Shown here: piece by piece, positions 43,894 through 53,220 of the stretch
Numbering within the stretch: the stretch's first letter is position 1
How the letters are laid out: each line of letters starts with the position of its first letter
Assembly (NCBI GenBank): GCA_028583605.1
Contig: CM053332.1
Location: 15,907,267 to 15,971,266, forward strand
Length of the DNA stretch: 64,000 nt
Direction: 5' to 3'
Source: Dastarcus helophoroides
Lineage: Eukaryota > Arthropoda > Insecta > Coleoptera > Bothrideridae
Program-made: the position numbers and the translations under genes
The notes under the pieces: generated by a model
The model's database searches: none
Seen by the model: only the letters and a program-made list of their open reading frames with translations
What the model was told of the DNA's origin: nothing

Positions 43894-44900
43894 TTCTCAC
43901 CAGCGATGTTAAATTTCTAAATTCGCGTGCGACAATACGCGAAATCATTTTCTTGATTAGCGAATCGGTAGTGCACCAGAATAATAAGGTACCATCCTTT
44001 GTAAAGGTGAAAGGTAGTCAGATCTTCAATGACTTTCGCTTATAGCTGACAAAGGTCAATATTTTTCTGCTCGAGATTGTAAGTAATACACGTTTTTAAC
44101 TTCGTAACCTGATTTGAGAAACTGCGGGTTACTTTAAACGTTTATTGTATTAATTATAAATAAAATTTCTACATTTCTCTAATGGTAATTTTAATTAGAT
44201 TGTAGAAGTAATGGTAACAAACTTTCGCAATCAGTGGTTATGCATTAAAACATTCACTATAGATCATTTGTAAAATCTGTTCTAGAATAGGTCAGTTATA
44301 ATTTAGTTGAATTTTCCGTTAATCGTTTTTGGATGCATCGTTTATGATTTTGGCAACTTTAACGGAAAAAAGATCGCGTTAGCGTCTATTTTGGTGAAAT
44401 TGTTTCTGAATATTATTGTAATTTAATAAAATCATTTCATAACTATTAAACTTTATTAACAATTAAAAAGCAGCAGATATTAAAAATTCCACAATGTTTC
44501 GATAAATATTTACTAACACCGGACCAGGTTTCGCATTACTACATCATCGGCGGTTATGCCAGTTGTTTAGCTGTAGTTACGCTAACAAGCTCCATGGGTC
44601 ACATACTCCAACAAATATTCCGTCTAATCCGAATTTTCGTCCAAAGCTTCAATTAGAGGTGTGTTCAGAAGATCAAGCTACTCGGTCATAAGTGTAAACT
44701 GACTAAATTGTAAATATTTGTGAATTTCTACGACTTCCAAGAAATTAAGTTTTTTTAGTGTTATTACAAATATGTAATAATTCTACTGTGTTCGCGCATG
44801 TAAGTTTATGTTGTATTTCTAATAGATGCTTTGCAAAATTTGATATTTCTGGATCTTTATTTCTGAAGGCAGCAAGATGTTCGCAGTACCTAATGTGAAT
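43894..44900. other. Intergenic unique sequence, presumed upstream region of the sulfotransferase-like gene
   Basis: AT-rich but non-repetitive. No exon or transposon end is recognised, and no clear TATA/Inr can be assigned by eye. Confidence 0.5.
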
Positions 44901-45615
44901 TAGAATTTTCAGAAGTCAAAATTTCGAAAGAAAAAGTGGAAATCTTAAAAAATCGAAATTTTGGAGAATCGAATGGTTGAAATAAATCAGAAGTTAGAAT
45001 TTTCAAAGTCAAAATTTAAAAAAACTAATTTTCGAAAAATTCAGACTACAACAAAAAGTAAAAATTTTCAAAATGTTAATTTCAAAAAATTAAGCTAATA
45101 AAAAAATTAAAAGTTAAAAGGTGAAATGTTCAAAATAGGTCAAAATTAAAAAAAAAAGAAATTTTGAAAGTTTTCCAGAAAATTCGATATTTTTATGAAC
45201 CAAAGTTCTGAAAAATTAAAGGTTTTAATAAAGTGGAAATGTTCAATAAAATTTTCAAAAAATAAACAGAATTTTTTTAAAAACCAAATAAGAAATTTCT
45301 TACCAAAAGAATTTTTCAAAAGTCAAAATTGAAAGAAAAATCGAAATTTTCCAAAAAATTTAATTTAAAAAAAAAGCCGAAAATTTGAAAGTCTAAATTT
45401 GGAGAAAGTCAATTTTTAGAAGAGTCGAAATTAAAGAAGTATAATTTTTGAAAATAGTCAAAACTTAATCTTAATTTTGAAAGTTGAAATTTTTTCATGA
45501 AATCAAAATTTTCAAATATTTATTTTTTTGAAATAGCTTATCTAACGAGTTCGGAACAAATAAATTTCTTTTGAGTACAAAAATTATTTTATTTAAATTA
45601 AATCAATACTTTTAA
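44901..45615. repeat. Degenerate GTCGAAATTTTCAAAA array
   Basis: AAAATTTTGAAAG, AAAAGTCGAAATT and GAAATTTTTC words recur without a long period. The same word set fills the introns of the neighbouring genes. Confidence 0.7.
45588..45593 (-). terminator. Possible polyadenylation signal of the 135-codon gene
   Basis: TTTATT on + (AATAAA on -), 404 bp after the stop at 45997. No nearer AATAAA is visible, which would put the foldback element into the 3' UTR. Confidence 0.4.
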
Positions 45616-45619
45616 CATA

Positions 45620-45972
45620 TTGGTGGAACAGACTGGTCCTCTCTGAAGATGATAGTTTGGGTGTCAAAACGCTTTATAGCAACCTTCATTGTGTTTTTTA
45701 GTTGCAGGGGACAAGATTTGTGTTTCAATTTTTGAAGATAACCAAGGACAATTCTTGATTATCGTCAAAAAAAGAACACTTCTTGGTTATCTTCAAAAAT
45801 TGAAATACAAATTTGCCCCCTGAAACCAAGAAATATTGAAAAAACAACAAAGGTTGCTCTAACATGTTTCGATGGTCAAGATATCATCTTCAGAGAGATA
45901 CTACTAGCAGCAACCTTTGTTGTGTTTTTTAATCTTTCTTGGTTTCAGAGGACAAGATTTGTATTTCAATAC
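45620..45972. repeat. Compound foldback-family element (three related arms)
   Basis: Begins GGTGGAACAGACTGGTCCTC, then CTCTGAAGATGATAG, then GGGGACAAGATTTGTGTTTC. Its complement follows from 45780 (GTTATCTTCAAAAATTG, CCCCCTGAAACCAAG), and a third arm ends at 45972. It lies immediately beyond the stop codon of the small minus-strand gene, so that gene's 3' UTR probably runs through it. Confidence 0.85.
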
Positions 45973-45996
45973 TTTTAACATGAAATACAAACTATT

Positions 45997-46045
45997 TTAA
46001 TTATCAGAATTATTCGAAGTGTCACTAGAATCATTTGAATCCGAG
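45997..46045 (-). CDS. Unrecognised small protein, exon 2
   Basis: It follows TTATTTTTGCAG and completes AG+C = Ser. It encodes an Asp/Ser/Asn-rich tail (SDSNDSSDTSNNSDN) and TAA. It is separated from exon 1 by a 56-bp GT-AG intron. An acidic serine-rich tail of this kind is often a casein-kinase-2 target, which is inference only. Confidence 0.8.
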
Positions 46046-46101
46046 CTGCAAAAATAAAACCATGAGAAATTCAAACTTGTTGGGTTGTTGGTTGTATTTA
46101 C

Positions 46102-46460
46102 CTGAGTACATTTTCTATAGCGGTCATAAAGTGAGTTTTGTCATCTTTATTGTCAAATTTTATAACAATTGTATTGAAGAGAATCGATGATTCTTTTCCT
46201 TGAAACATCACTTCTGTTTCAGTGTCATCGACAGATTCTACAAGATTTTTTAGATAAATTGCACCAAATGCATCACTAGAGACCATTCCAGGGTTTCCTG
46301 TAATAATTAAACGCCGAGGTTCTCTGTTATTTAAGGAAAACCAACATTCGCCATGAAACGGCATTGAAAATAATGTACGTTTCTTATTCAGCAATGAACG
46401 TTGAAAGTCTTGTAAACTGTTTAAGGACGATAAGCTAACACCGTATTTTTTTGCATCCAT
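46102..46460 (-). CDS. Unrecognised small protein (135 residues in all), exon 1
   Basis: I do not recognise the family. The ATG at 46460 gives MDAKKYGVSLSSLNSLQDFQ, then a stretch with FHGECWFSLNN, RRLIITGNPGMVSSD, LVESVDDTETEVMF and ILFNTIVIKFDNKDDKTHFM, ending AIENVL. Alternating hydrophobic strands and a final helix look like a compact PH-like or similar beta-rich fold, with no signal peptide or membrane segment. It ends CTCAG|GTAAAT; exon 2 fits in phase. Upstream, GATGTG|GTAAGA (46531) and TTGGTTCCAG (46467) define a 65-bp 5'-UTR intron, so I start at 46460 and not at the in-frame upstream Met codons, which fall in that intron. Open frame, short introns and ordinary codon use argue it is real. 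Confidence 0.75.
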
Positions 46461-46466
46461 TTTTAT

Positions 46467-46531
46467 CTGGAACCAAGAGTTTTTTACACATTTAACAAAT
46501 TGATACACAATACGTACATTTTGGGTCTTAC
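46467..46531 (-). other. Short 5'-UTR intron of the 135-codon gene
   Basis: A 65-bp GTAAGA...TTCCAG intron ending 6 bp before the start codon, typical in length for insects. It supports the start at 46460. Confidence 0.6.
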
Positions 46532-46719
46532 CACATCAATTAAATCATAAGCAAAAAACCTAAAACATCGAACTAATTTTTTGTTTATTAAGTTTATTTA
46601 ACAAACTTGTCGTCTACCGTCGTCTGTATTAATAATCATAATAATAATAATGAACATATAAACGTTTGTTGGCTTTATTGGCTACGACACTTACAGCTCG
46701 GTTGTGCTTGTAACTGCTT

Positions 46720-46741
46720 GTCATTGTTTGTAAACAATGTC
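46720..46741. repeat. Palindromic CATTGTTTGTAAACAATG
   Basis: CATTGTTT and AAACAATG flank GT. The word GTCATTGTTTG also begins the inverted repeats of the adjacent MITE at 46833, suggesting a fragment of the same element near the presumed promoter of the minus-strand gene. Confidence 0.6.
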
Positions 46742-46832
46742 AACTGTCAACTGCTTATGGTTATGTAATTAATCATACAGGATTGTATATTGTGTTGCAT
46801 ACACGTGTATACAAAAACTTTCCTAATCTAAT

Positions 46833-47095
46833 TGTCATTGTTTGCCATATTTACGTATGTTCCTTACTTGATTCGTACTCACCAAATTGACATTTAACCA
46901 TGACATAAAAATTCTGCAATACTATCAGGAATAAATAGGATCCATTCACGATTGCTTTTTTGGGCTTTTCGAAAGTAGTATTCAATTTTCTTCCATTGTA
47001 ACATCAAATCAATAAAAGATTTTTTTTAAGTTTATGTTTGTTCACCTGTCTGTTGATCAAGTAAGGAACATACGTAAACATGACAAACAATGACA
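46833..47095. mobile_element. 263-bp MITE with 39-bp terminal inverted repeats
   Basis: The left end 46834-46872 (GTCATTGTTTGCCATATTTA...) and the complement of the right end 47056-47094 differ at only 2 of 39 positions. The interior is AT-rich and non-coding. The target duplication is not clear. The superfamily is not assigned. Confidence 0.9.
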
Positions 47096-47202
47096 GCAGC
47101 ATACTAGATTAAAAACCTTTTGTACATAAGATGATATATCATATTGTTAGCGATTTTTTTAATGCACGTTCTTCAGTCTTCACTCTCGCTAAATGTTTCG
47201 GG

Positions 47203-47586
47203 CTAGAAATGCAACGATATATCGGTCGACTAACATTATCGACAATATCGAAGCAAAAATATCGATATTTATATCGAAATTATACATAACATTGTCGATA
47301 TATTATTATCTATATTGCCGATAGCCGATACCAGTGGTCGTCATTGATGGGGATCAGCATTATAAAAATATAGAGATCATGGACCTTTATTTTTGGTCAC
47401 AAAGAATAAGATGCCCGAAGTACGCGGAAATTTCAAAGTGGAGACAGTTTATAAATTCTTTCGTTAATTTATAAAATATCGATTCACGATAAAAAATGTT
47501 TCGATATTATCGATAATCGATATATGTCTGCTGTCAACATTTATATCGATATTTTTATCGATTTTAAAATTATCTTGTATCCCTGG
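47203..47586. mobile_element. hAT-like MITE packed with TATCGATA words
   Basis: The left end CTAGAAATGCAACGATA and the complement of the right end CCAGGGATACAAGATAA are related inverted repeats of the CAGGGATGCAA type. Flanks GTTTCGGG (47195-47202) and GTTTCAGC (from 47586) agree at 6 of 8, consistent with an old 8-bp hAT target duplication. Both ends are filled with ATCGATA/TATCGAT words, e.g. CGATATTATCGATAATCGAT. Confidence 0.72.
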
Positions 47587-48107
47587 TTTCAGCCAATATT
47601 TTGAAACATTTTTTGAGATAGTATATACGTGAACGTGATATCTAAATTGTTAATATTTTTTTTTCTATTCTGTGTAAAGTGAACTAACCTATTTTTGTCA
47701 TATGTCATGAGGTGGCGCAGGCGTCGGACACTCTGTCAAAGGAAAGGATTGCAAACCTATAAATGACGAAATTTTCTAAAGCTGCATTCAGGATCTCTCA
47801 ATACAATACATGAAATTAGTACAGAAAATTAATGCGCAAGTTTGTCACACGGAAATCACCAGCACCATTCATAATGCAAAATTAAAATTAATATGTGAAA
47901 TTACACTTAATAGGTTTACGCGAGAGTTTGCAAACTCCAAACTTTTCGTACTAATTGAAAGTGGGAACTTGACAGATATTTTAGTTCTCTAAACTTTTAA
48001 ATTAAATATGTTAGATATTTCTTTTTTTTATCAAGATAAATTATTATGAATATCGATAAAACATCTTTAGCACGTCATACATATTCAATCATGCTATATT
48101 CCGTAGA

Positions 48108-48345
48108 GAAATAGTCTCTGCTATATTCAATCAACGACGTCAGGAGGTAGCATTAGGTGCTTATTATTATTTAAAAAAGAAAACCAAAAATAAAAAGAAA
48201 TGGTGGGTACGCCCTATACACCAAAAAAACGCATGCAAGGAGATTATTATAATTTGCTTCAAGAAATGCGCCTACCTGATCCTTTAATGTTTTTTAACTA
48301 TACGAGATTATCTTATCAACAATTAAATAAAATTTCTGTGACAGG
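48108..48345 (+). pseudogene. Harbinger (PIF)-like transposase fragment, frameshifted
   Basis: Codons EIVSAIFNQRRQEVALGAYY, then KKWWVRPIHQK match the N-terminal region of HARBI1-like nucleases, where a basic stretch precedes W-W-V-R-P. A frameshift in an A-run near 48227 is followed in another frame by QGDYYNLLQEMRLPDPLMFF, NYTRLSYQQLNKIS, the next conserved segment. The catalytic DDE part is absent. It is therefore a broken 5' fragment, with no intact frame. Confidence 0.75.
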
Positions 48346-49126
48346 CCAGAATTACTGTCAATTCGAAACATGAAACTAGAATTCTATTCACTATTTGGGT
48401 GAATTCGAACAGATGGCAGCACCATTTTATAGAAACTAATTTTATATATTAATTTAGGCATTGTGAACGTTCTGATTAATTCTAATTTAAATTTGAATAT
48501 CAATTGGGTCTACTAATTGTGGCGTTAATTGTGTCATTGTGAATGCAACTTAACTTGTAGTAATTTTTGGTTTATATAATGGGGTGTGGATGCCCTGAAT
48601 TTTTCAAAAATATAGTTTTATTTTATCAAAGTATAGCACAACTCCATAGAAGGTTTTACCTCTTTACCACATCAGTGTGCGAATGTGGTAAAATATTATA
48701 TATTATTGACTTAATCATAAGCCACAGTGTTTAGTTCAGTCGTTAATTGAATACATTTATTCAATCAACGGTACAATACTCTACTTAACTTCTAAGTTTG
48801 TAGTGGCAACACCAAGAACTAGTAATATTGAGACATGGTCGTGTGGCAGCGCAGTGACATTTCTTAATTTCTGTGTCCCTAACATCCTAATCTAAATGTC
48901 ATTAAATATTTTGATTTGTTGTCAGTTGTTTTAAAAGTGATTCTTTCATATTTTATGTCAATATCTGCTAAAAATTATTAAGCTGTTAATAATGCTAATG
49001 AAAACAATATAGAAAACATTTAAACCGATTATTTCAGCCAAAGAACCCCTTAAATATAGGCAACACATTAATCATCAAAGTATTTTAGGCGTGAAGGTAG
49101 CTTTAGATCTGGTGATTTGTTTTAGT
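48346..49126. other. Intergenic unique sequence
   Basis: AT-rich and non-repetitive. No exon, RNA gene or element end recognised. Confidence 0.55.
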
Positions 49127-49164
49127 CATATATGTAATACTTCGACGGAAGTATTACATATATG
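49127..49164. repeat. Perfect 17-bp inverted repeat with 4-nt loop
   Basis: CATATATGTAATACTTC, GACG, then the exact complement. It could form a cruciform or an RNA hairpin. There is no downstream T-run or coding context to explain it. Confidence 0.9.
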
Positions 49165-51170
49165 GTTTTAGTAACTTATCTGAAATTTGATTTAATATTT
49201 CATAACCTACTGTTAGAATAAGATTTAATAAGCTTTTAAAAAACACATATGGTTTATGTCAAATTCCTGACTCTCGGTCGCCGGGGCTATAGAGGGAAAG
49301 GTTGAGAGTGTCCCGAGAGGCCCGAGGGTCAGGGAATATTGAGACCAGCCGTCGATGTATTAAGAAATGTCGAAAAGTTGACGTGAGTTTTGATTTTTAA
49401 CGCCCACGACGATCGAATTATACATCGATTTGACACTACTTTTATGCATATTTATCTGAAATGGGCTAGAATGTCGTATTTTTAAAAATGTTTCAGAATG
49501 TTTTGTCAACCTTCATTACTAAAAATTTATATATTTTCAAAGTGGGTCGAAAAAATATGAAAATAATAGTAATAACGGTAATGTTTATGACCGACAAGAA
49601 GAATAAACAAACTTATATTGATGTGTTAAAATAAGGACCTCGTTATGTCGAAGTTTTGTTTGCAGTGGTCACGTTACCAAATACAGGGTCTTCATTAATG
49701 TCCGAGTCCCACGTGACTCGGTCTTGTAGGCAACCAAACATACACTTATGCACAAAATAAATAATAAAATCCCTAACTATCAGCTATTCAGTATTCCCTA
49801 CCTGTCAGTGGCGTTTCATTCTTGGGGGCATTTTAATTCCGTGTACCACTACGGAAATGCGCCATCAAAATAAAGGCGTCTTGTTCTGGCGTAAAAGGCA
49901 TGTTTAGAAAACCAAGCCTAAAACACGTAAAATATTAAGCACAGCCTTATTACACACAAATTATAATTATATAATGTAAATATTTAGCATAAATTATAAG
50001 CACAAAACGCCCATGAACTGTCAGAATTTTTAGTCACTAGATTATCCTGTCATATTCCGCACCAAAACATAAACAAATTAAATCACTGTGAGAGAGAAGG
50101 ATGCGGTACGTGGCGATCGGACATTAGATACCCTGTATAATAATAATAAGAGGTGGATCGGTAGTGAATAAGTTGTTCGAAAAGAAGGAATCACTAGACT
50201 GAATCAAAAGAGCTTAATTTAGTTCTTCGATTATTTTATGAATCAGTTCAATCGTTGATTGAATTCAATCAGCGATTCAATGGATTAGAATTCGATCCAA
50301 ATTTCGATGCGGATCCAATAGGGGCTGCCAGGTGTTGAGGAATAAAGTGTGTAATGACCTTCATTTCGTTCCCCAAATTGTATTACAAGATTTTGCGGTA
50401 GAATTTTAGGTAATTAACTTTTTTCTTAGTCGGCCAAAAAAATTATTTTGGATTAAGTGAATTAAACGCAAACAAATCTTTAATTAGCGAATATGTTTAA
50501 ATGAAAGAATCAAATGAATCGATGCAACTAAAAGAATCGAACTGCCCACCATTAATTACAAATACTCTGATGTGATTGACGGACTAAGTTTCTTAATGCT
50601 ACTGGAACCTAAGACCTAAACAAAATATTGTCTAATAAATGAAATGTGCCCCCTAATTTGGATTGGAGGCTTAACGCGACCGCGATTAATTTGATAAATC
50701 AGCACAAACATCGAGTGACACAAATCGTTTCGCTGAAAATATTGCGTTTATTTTTGAATACGATTGCATTAGCCAACTTCCTACTAATCCTGCCAAATTC
50801 CGTGAAGAAACACCAATGTGTTTTAGTTTACATAATTGCGAGAGACCTAATTCACATAAAAATCCGTGTGTTGATCTTTTGGCAAAATCGATTGAATTTA
50901 AAATAAATAAATGTGCAGCATCCCAAAACAGTTCTCCGGTGCGGTGTTTCGCGTATGTGTTTTAAAACTCGCGGTAGCGCGAGGTCATGAGGTGATCGCA
51001 CTACCCGGCCGGCTGATTCGTCCACGTGAACTACTACAAGAAGACAGCGGGTAGGAAATTTCTAGACGCAGTTTGTTTATATCCGTTTAATGCGACACGA
51101 TCAAGTAGCCTGTTATCGGCGTTATCAAAAATAGTGCAAAAATTACGCGATCCTATTATAACTCATCACG
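49165..51170. other. Intergenic region upstream of Kintoun
   Basis: Mostly unique sequence. An imperfect long hairpin of GC-rich sequence lies at 49262-49339 (ATTCCTGACTCTCGG against CCGAGGGTCAGGGAAT). From about 50930 to 51170 the GC content rises (CGCGGTAGCGCGAGGTC), consistent with a promoter/5' UTR for Kintoun. I looked for a canonical RFX X-box and did not find a convincing one. Confidence 0.5.
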
Positions 51171-53200
51171 ATGGACGAACGTCCTTTTCAACGTTTAAGA
51201 GACATGGATTTGTCCCGGGACGAAGTGGAGAAACTGACGGATGCCCTCAAAAAGGACGAATTTAAAAAATTATTGGTGGATTACGTCAAAGAGGTGCAGG
51301 ATCCCGAGAATCAGAAGATCTTCCAAAAGGAGATGACGCAACTGGAGAAGGAGCGCGGTGTTGATATTACTTTTATCAACCCCCAGCCGTGTTACGTCAT
51401 TAAAACTAGCGTCAACGGGAGCAGTAAATGTTTTGTAAACATTTGCGGCAACGACAACATTGGTAAGCCAAGTTCTAGAGTTGTGGTCAAGGAGGGTACC
51501 CGTGGGCTTCAGTGGCAACTTCCTCATTCGCTGGCACCACCTAGATTGGACATTGACAATAAGAGGAAGAGATGCCAAATATTTGACGTGGTTTTTCATC
51601 CTGATACGCTACATTTGGCACATAGGAACGAAGCGTTTAAAAATATGGTTAGTAGCACGGCCCTTGATGGTGTTGAATCAAATTTTGATGTCAAGTTGGA
51701 TCGAAAGAATTTAAAATTTCCTAAAATGCAGTATAAAGGGTTTGCTCATGCTAGTGTTATTAGGAAAAATTCAGGTGAGGTACCAGTGGAACGGGAAGGG
51801 GACGAGAAGGAATTTTTTGATCGTCTTTATAAACAAATGGATGATAATAATAAAGAAAGTAAGTATGTTAAAAAATCTAAGAAAAAATCATGTGATGTAG
51901 TGGATGATTCTTCGAAGTATACAACGCCGAAATATGTTATAAAACATCGAAGCCACGTCGATCTTCAAGAATGTACAGAGCATAGGGAAGCAAAAATGAA
52001 TGCTGCTATCCCTAAGGAATTAGTAGTTGAAGTTACTCTACCGTTATTGAAAACAGCGAGTGATATTATTCTGGACGTTACAGAAAAAACAGTACAATTA
52101 ATTAGTGAGAAACCTGCCAAGTACAAGCTAAATTTAACATTACCTTACATAGTTATGCAAGATAACGGCAATGCTAAATTTGATAAGGACACCAGACAAT
52201 TAATTATCACATTGCCAGTGAAGCGTAACAGCAAAATGTTGGTGTGTGACGCTAAAGAAGACAGCGGGGTTGAAAGTGATCATGGCTCGCCGATACTGCC
52301 AGAATCTGATGAAGAGACCGAAGCTGCTTTAGTTAGTGAAGTCGAACCTAAAAGTGTGATAAAAAGTGATAGAACCCAATCGGATAGTGGTATAGATTTT
52401 AGGACTAATTTTCTAGACGATAGTCTGCATTATTCCCTGCCTGACTTCACGTGTCATGTATTCGATAACACTTTTGCATTTACGTTGCATGTGAAAAACG
52501 TTGATGAGAATTCCATCATGAAATTAATTAATGAAGAGCGCTCGTCTCTTCATGTCCAGTTTGTCAACATTAGTCAAAGTTTTTACCCGGTGCATTACGC
52601 CTTCTATATCAAGTTATGTAGTCCAATTGATCCCAGTGAGGTAACTGTGGAAGTATGGGATAATAACGTCATAGTACAAATGCCAGTTAACTCCAACGAA
52701 GGCGATCAACTCAAGTCGTATTTCTATGGCATTGATGAGGATAATTTAACAGAAAAATCCCTGGATGAGCCCAGTATTCTTAGTATTACGCATGAAGAAA
52801 GCAATAAAAGTGATGATCTAGTGGTAACAAGTAAAAAAGCTGAAGCGCAGTCTTCTGGAATGGAATTAAGAGAAGAGGGACAAAAATCAGAGGATTGCTC
52901 CAAGCTTGAGAACTCCCAGACTGAGGCCATAAGTATCGCGGGTTCGTGCTATGAGTCCAGTGGGGATGAACTCAGCTGCAGCTTTAGTCCTTCGAAGGGA
53001 AAAGGCATTTTGAAGCATATAGCGTTGAGGAAAGCTGTTGGTAGAAGTGTTTCGGAGTCTAGTTTGGATGATATCATTAGTTCTTCGGTGGAAAATTATG
53101 GTACCAGCTTTGATTCTGTCATACCGGAGGATCCAGAACCATCTACAAGTCTAAAGAAGACTGTCCGATTCAATACGGCGGTCAACAGGCAGTTTTATAG
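51171..53200 (+). CDS. DNAAF2: Kintoun / DNAAF2, coding exon 1
   Basis: Kintoun is a cytoplasmic PIH-domain co-chaperone working with Hsp70/Hsp90 to pre-assemble axonemal dynein arms; in insects that means sperm tails and ciliated sensory neurons. The start ATCACG-ATG at 51171 gives MDERPFQRLRDMDLSRDEVE, then a PIH1 domain (about residues 40-200, with FINPQPCYVIKTS and WQLPHSLAPPR) and a CS-like domain (about 278-352, AIPKELVVEVTLPLL). A further beta-rich segment (about 430-530) and an acidic Ser/Glu-rich region follow. The exon ends in CAGTTTTATAG|GTATGG, phase 2. The frame stays open four codons past the donor, but the conserved end KKTVRFN...RQFYR continues as RSNSSILGQ in the exon at 60496. 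The joined protein is 754 residues, a usual family length. Confidence 0.96.
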
Positions 53201-53220
53201 GTATGGTACTAAATTTTAAT

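Noticed and set aside
47810..47992. 60-codon + frame in intergenic DNA
   Set aside because: Short, no motif, and no splice or promoter context.
47818..49700. Search for tRNA, snRNA or CRISPR-like structures in intergenic DNA
   Set aside because: No cloverleaf with A/B boxes and no regularly spaced repeat-spacer pattern was seen. The palindromes present do not fit those classes.
50646..50906. 86-codon + frame upstream of Kintoun
   Set aside because: AT-rich chance frame with no recognisable similarity.
50930..51170. RFX X-box promoter element expected for a ciliary gene such as Kintoun
   Set aside because: No convincing GTNRCC-N-RGYAAC match could be read in this stretch, so it is not annotated.
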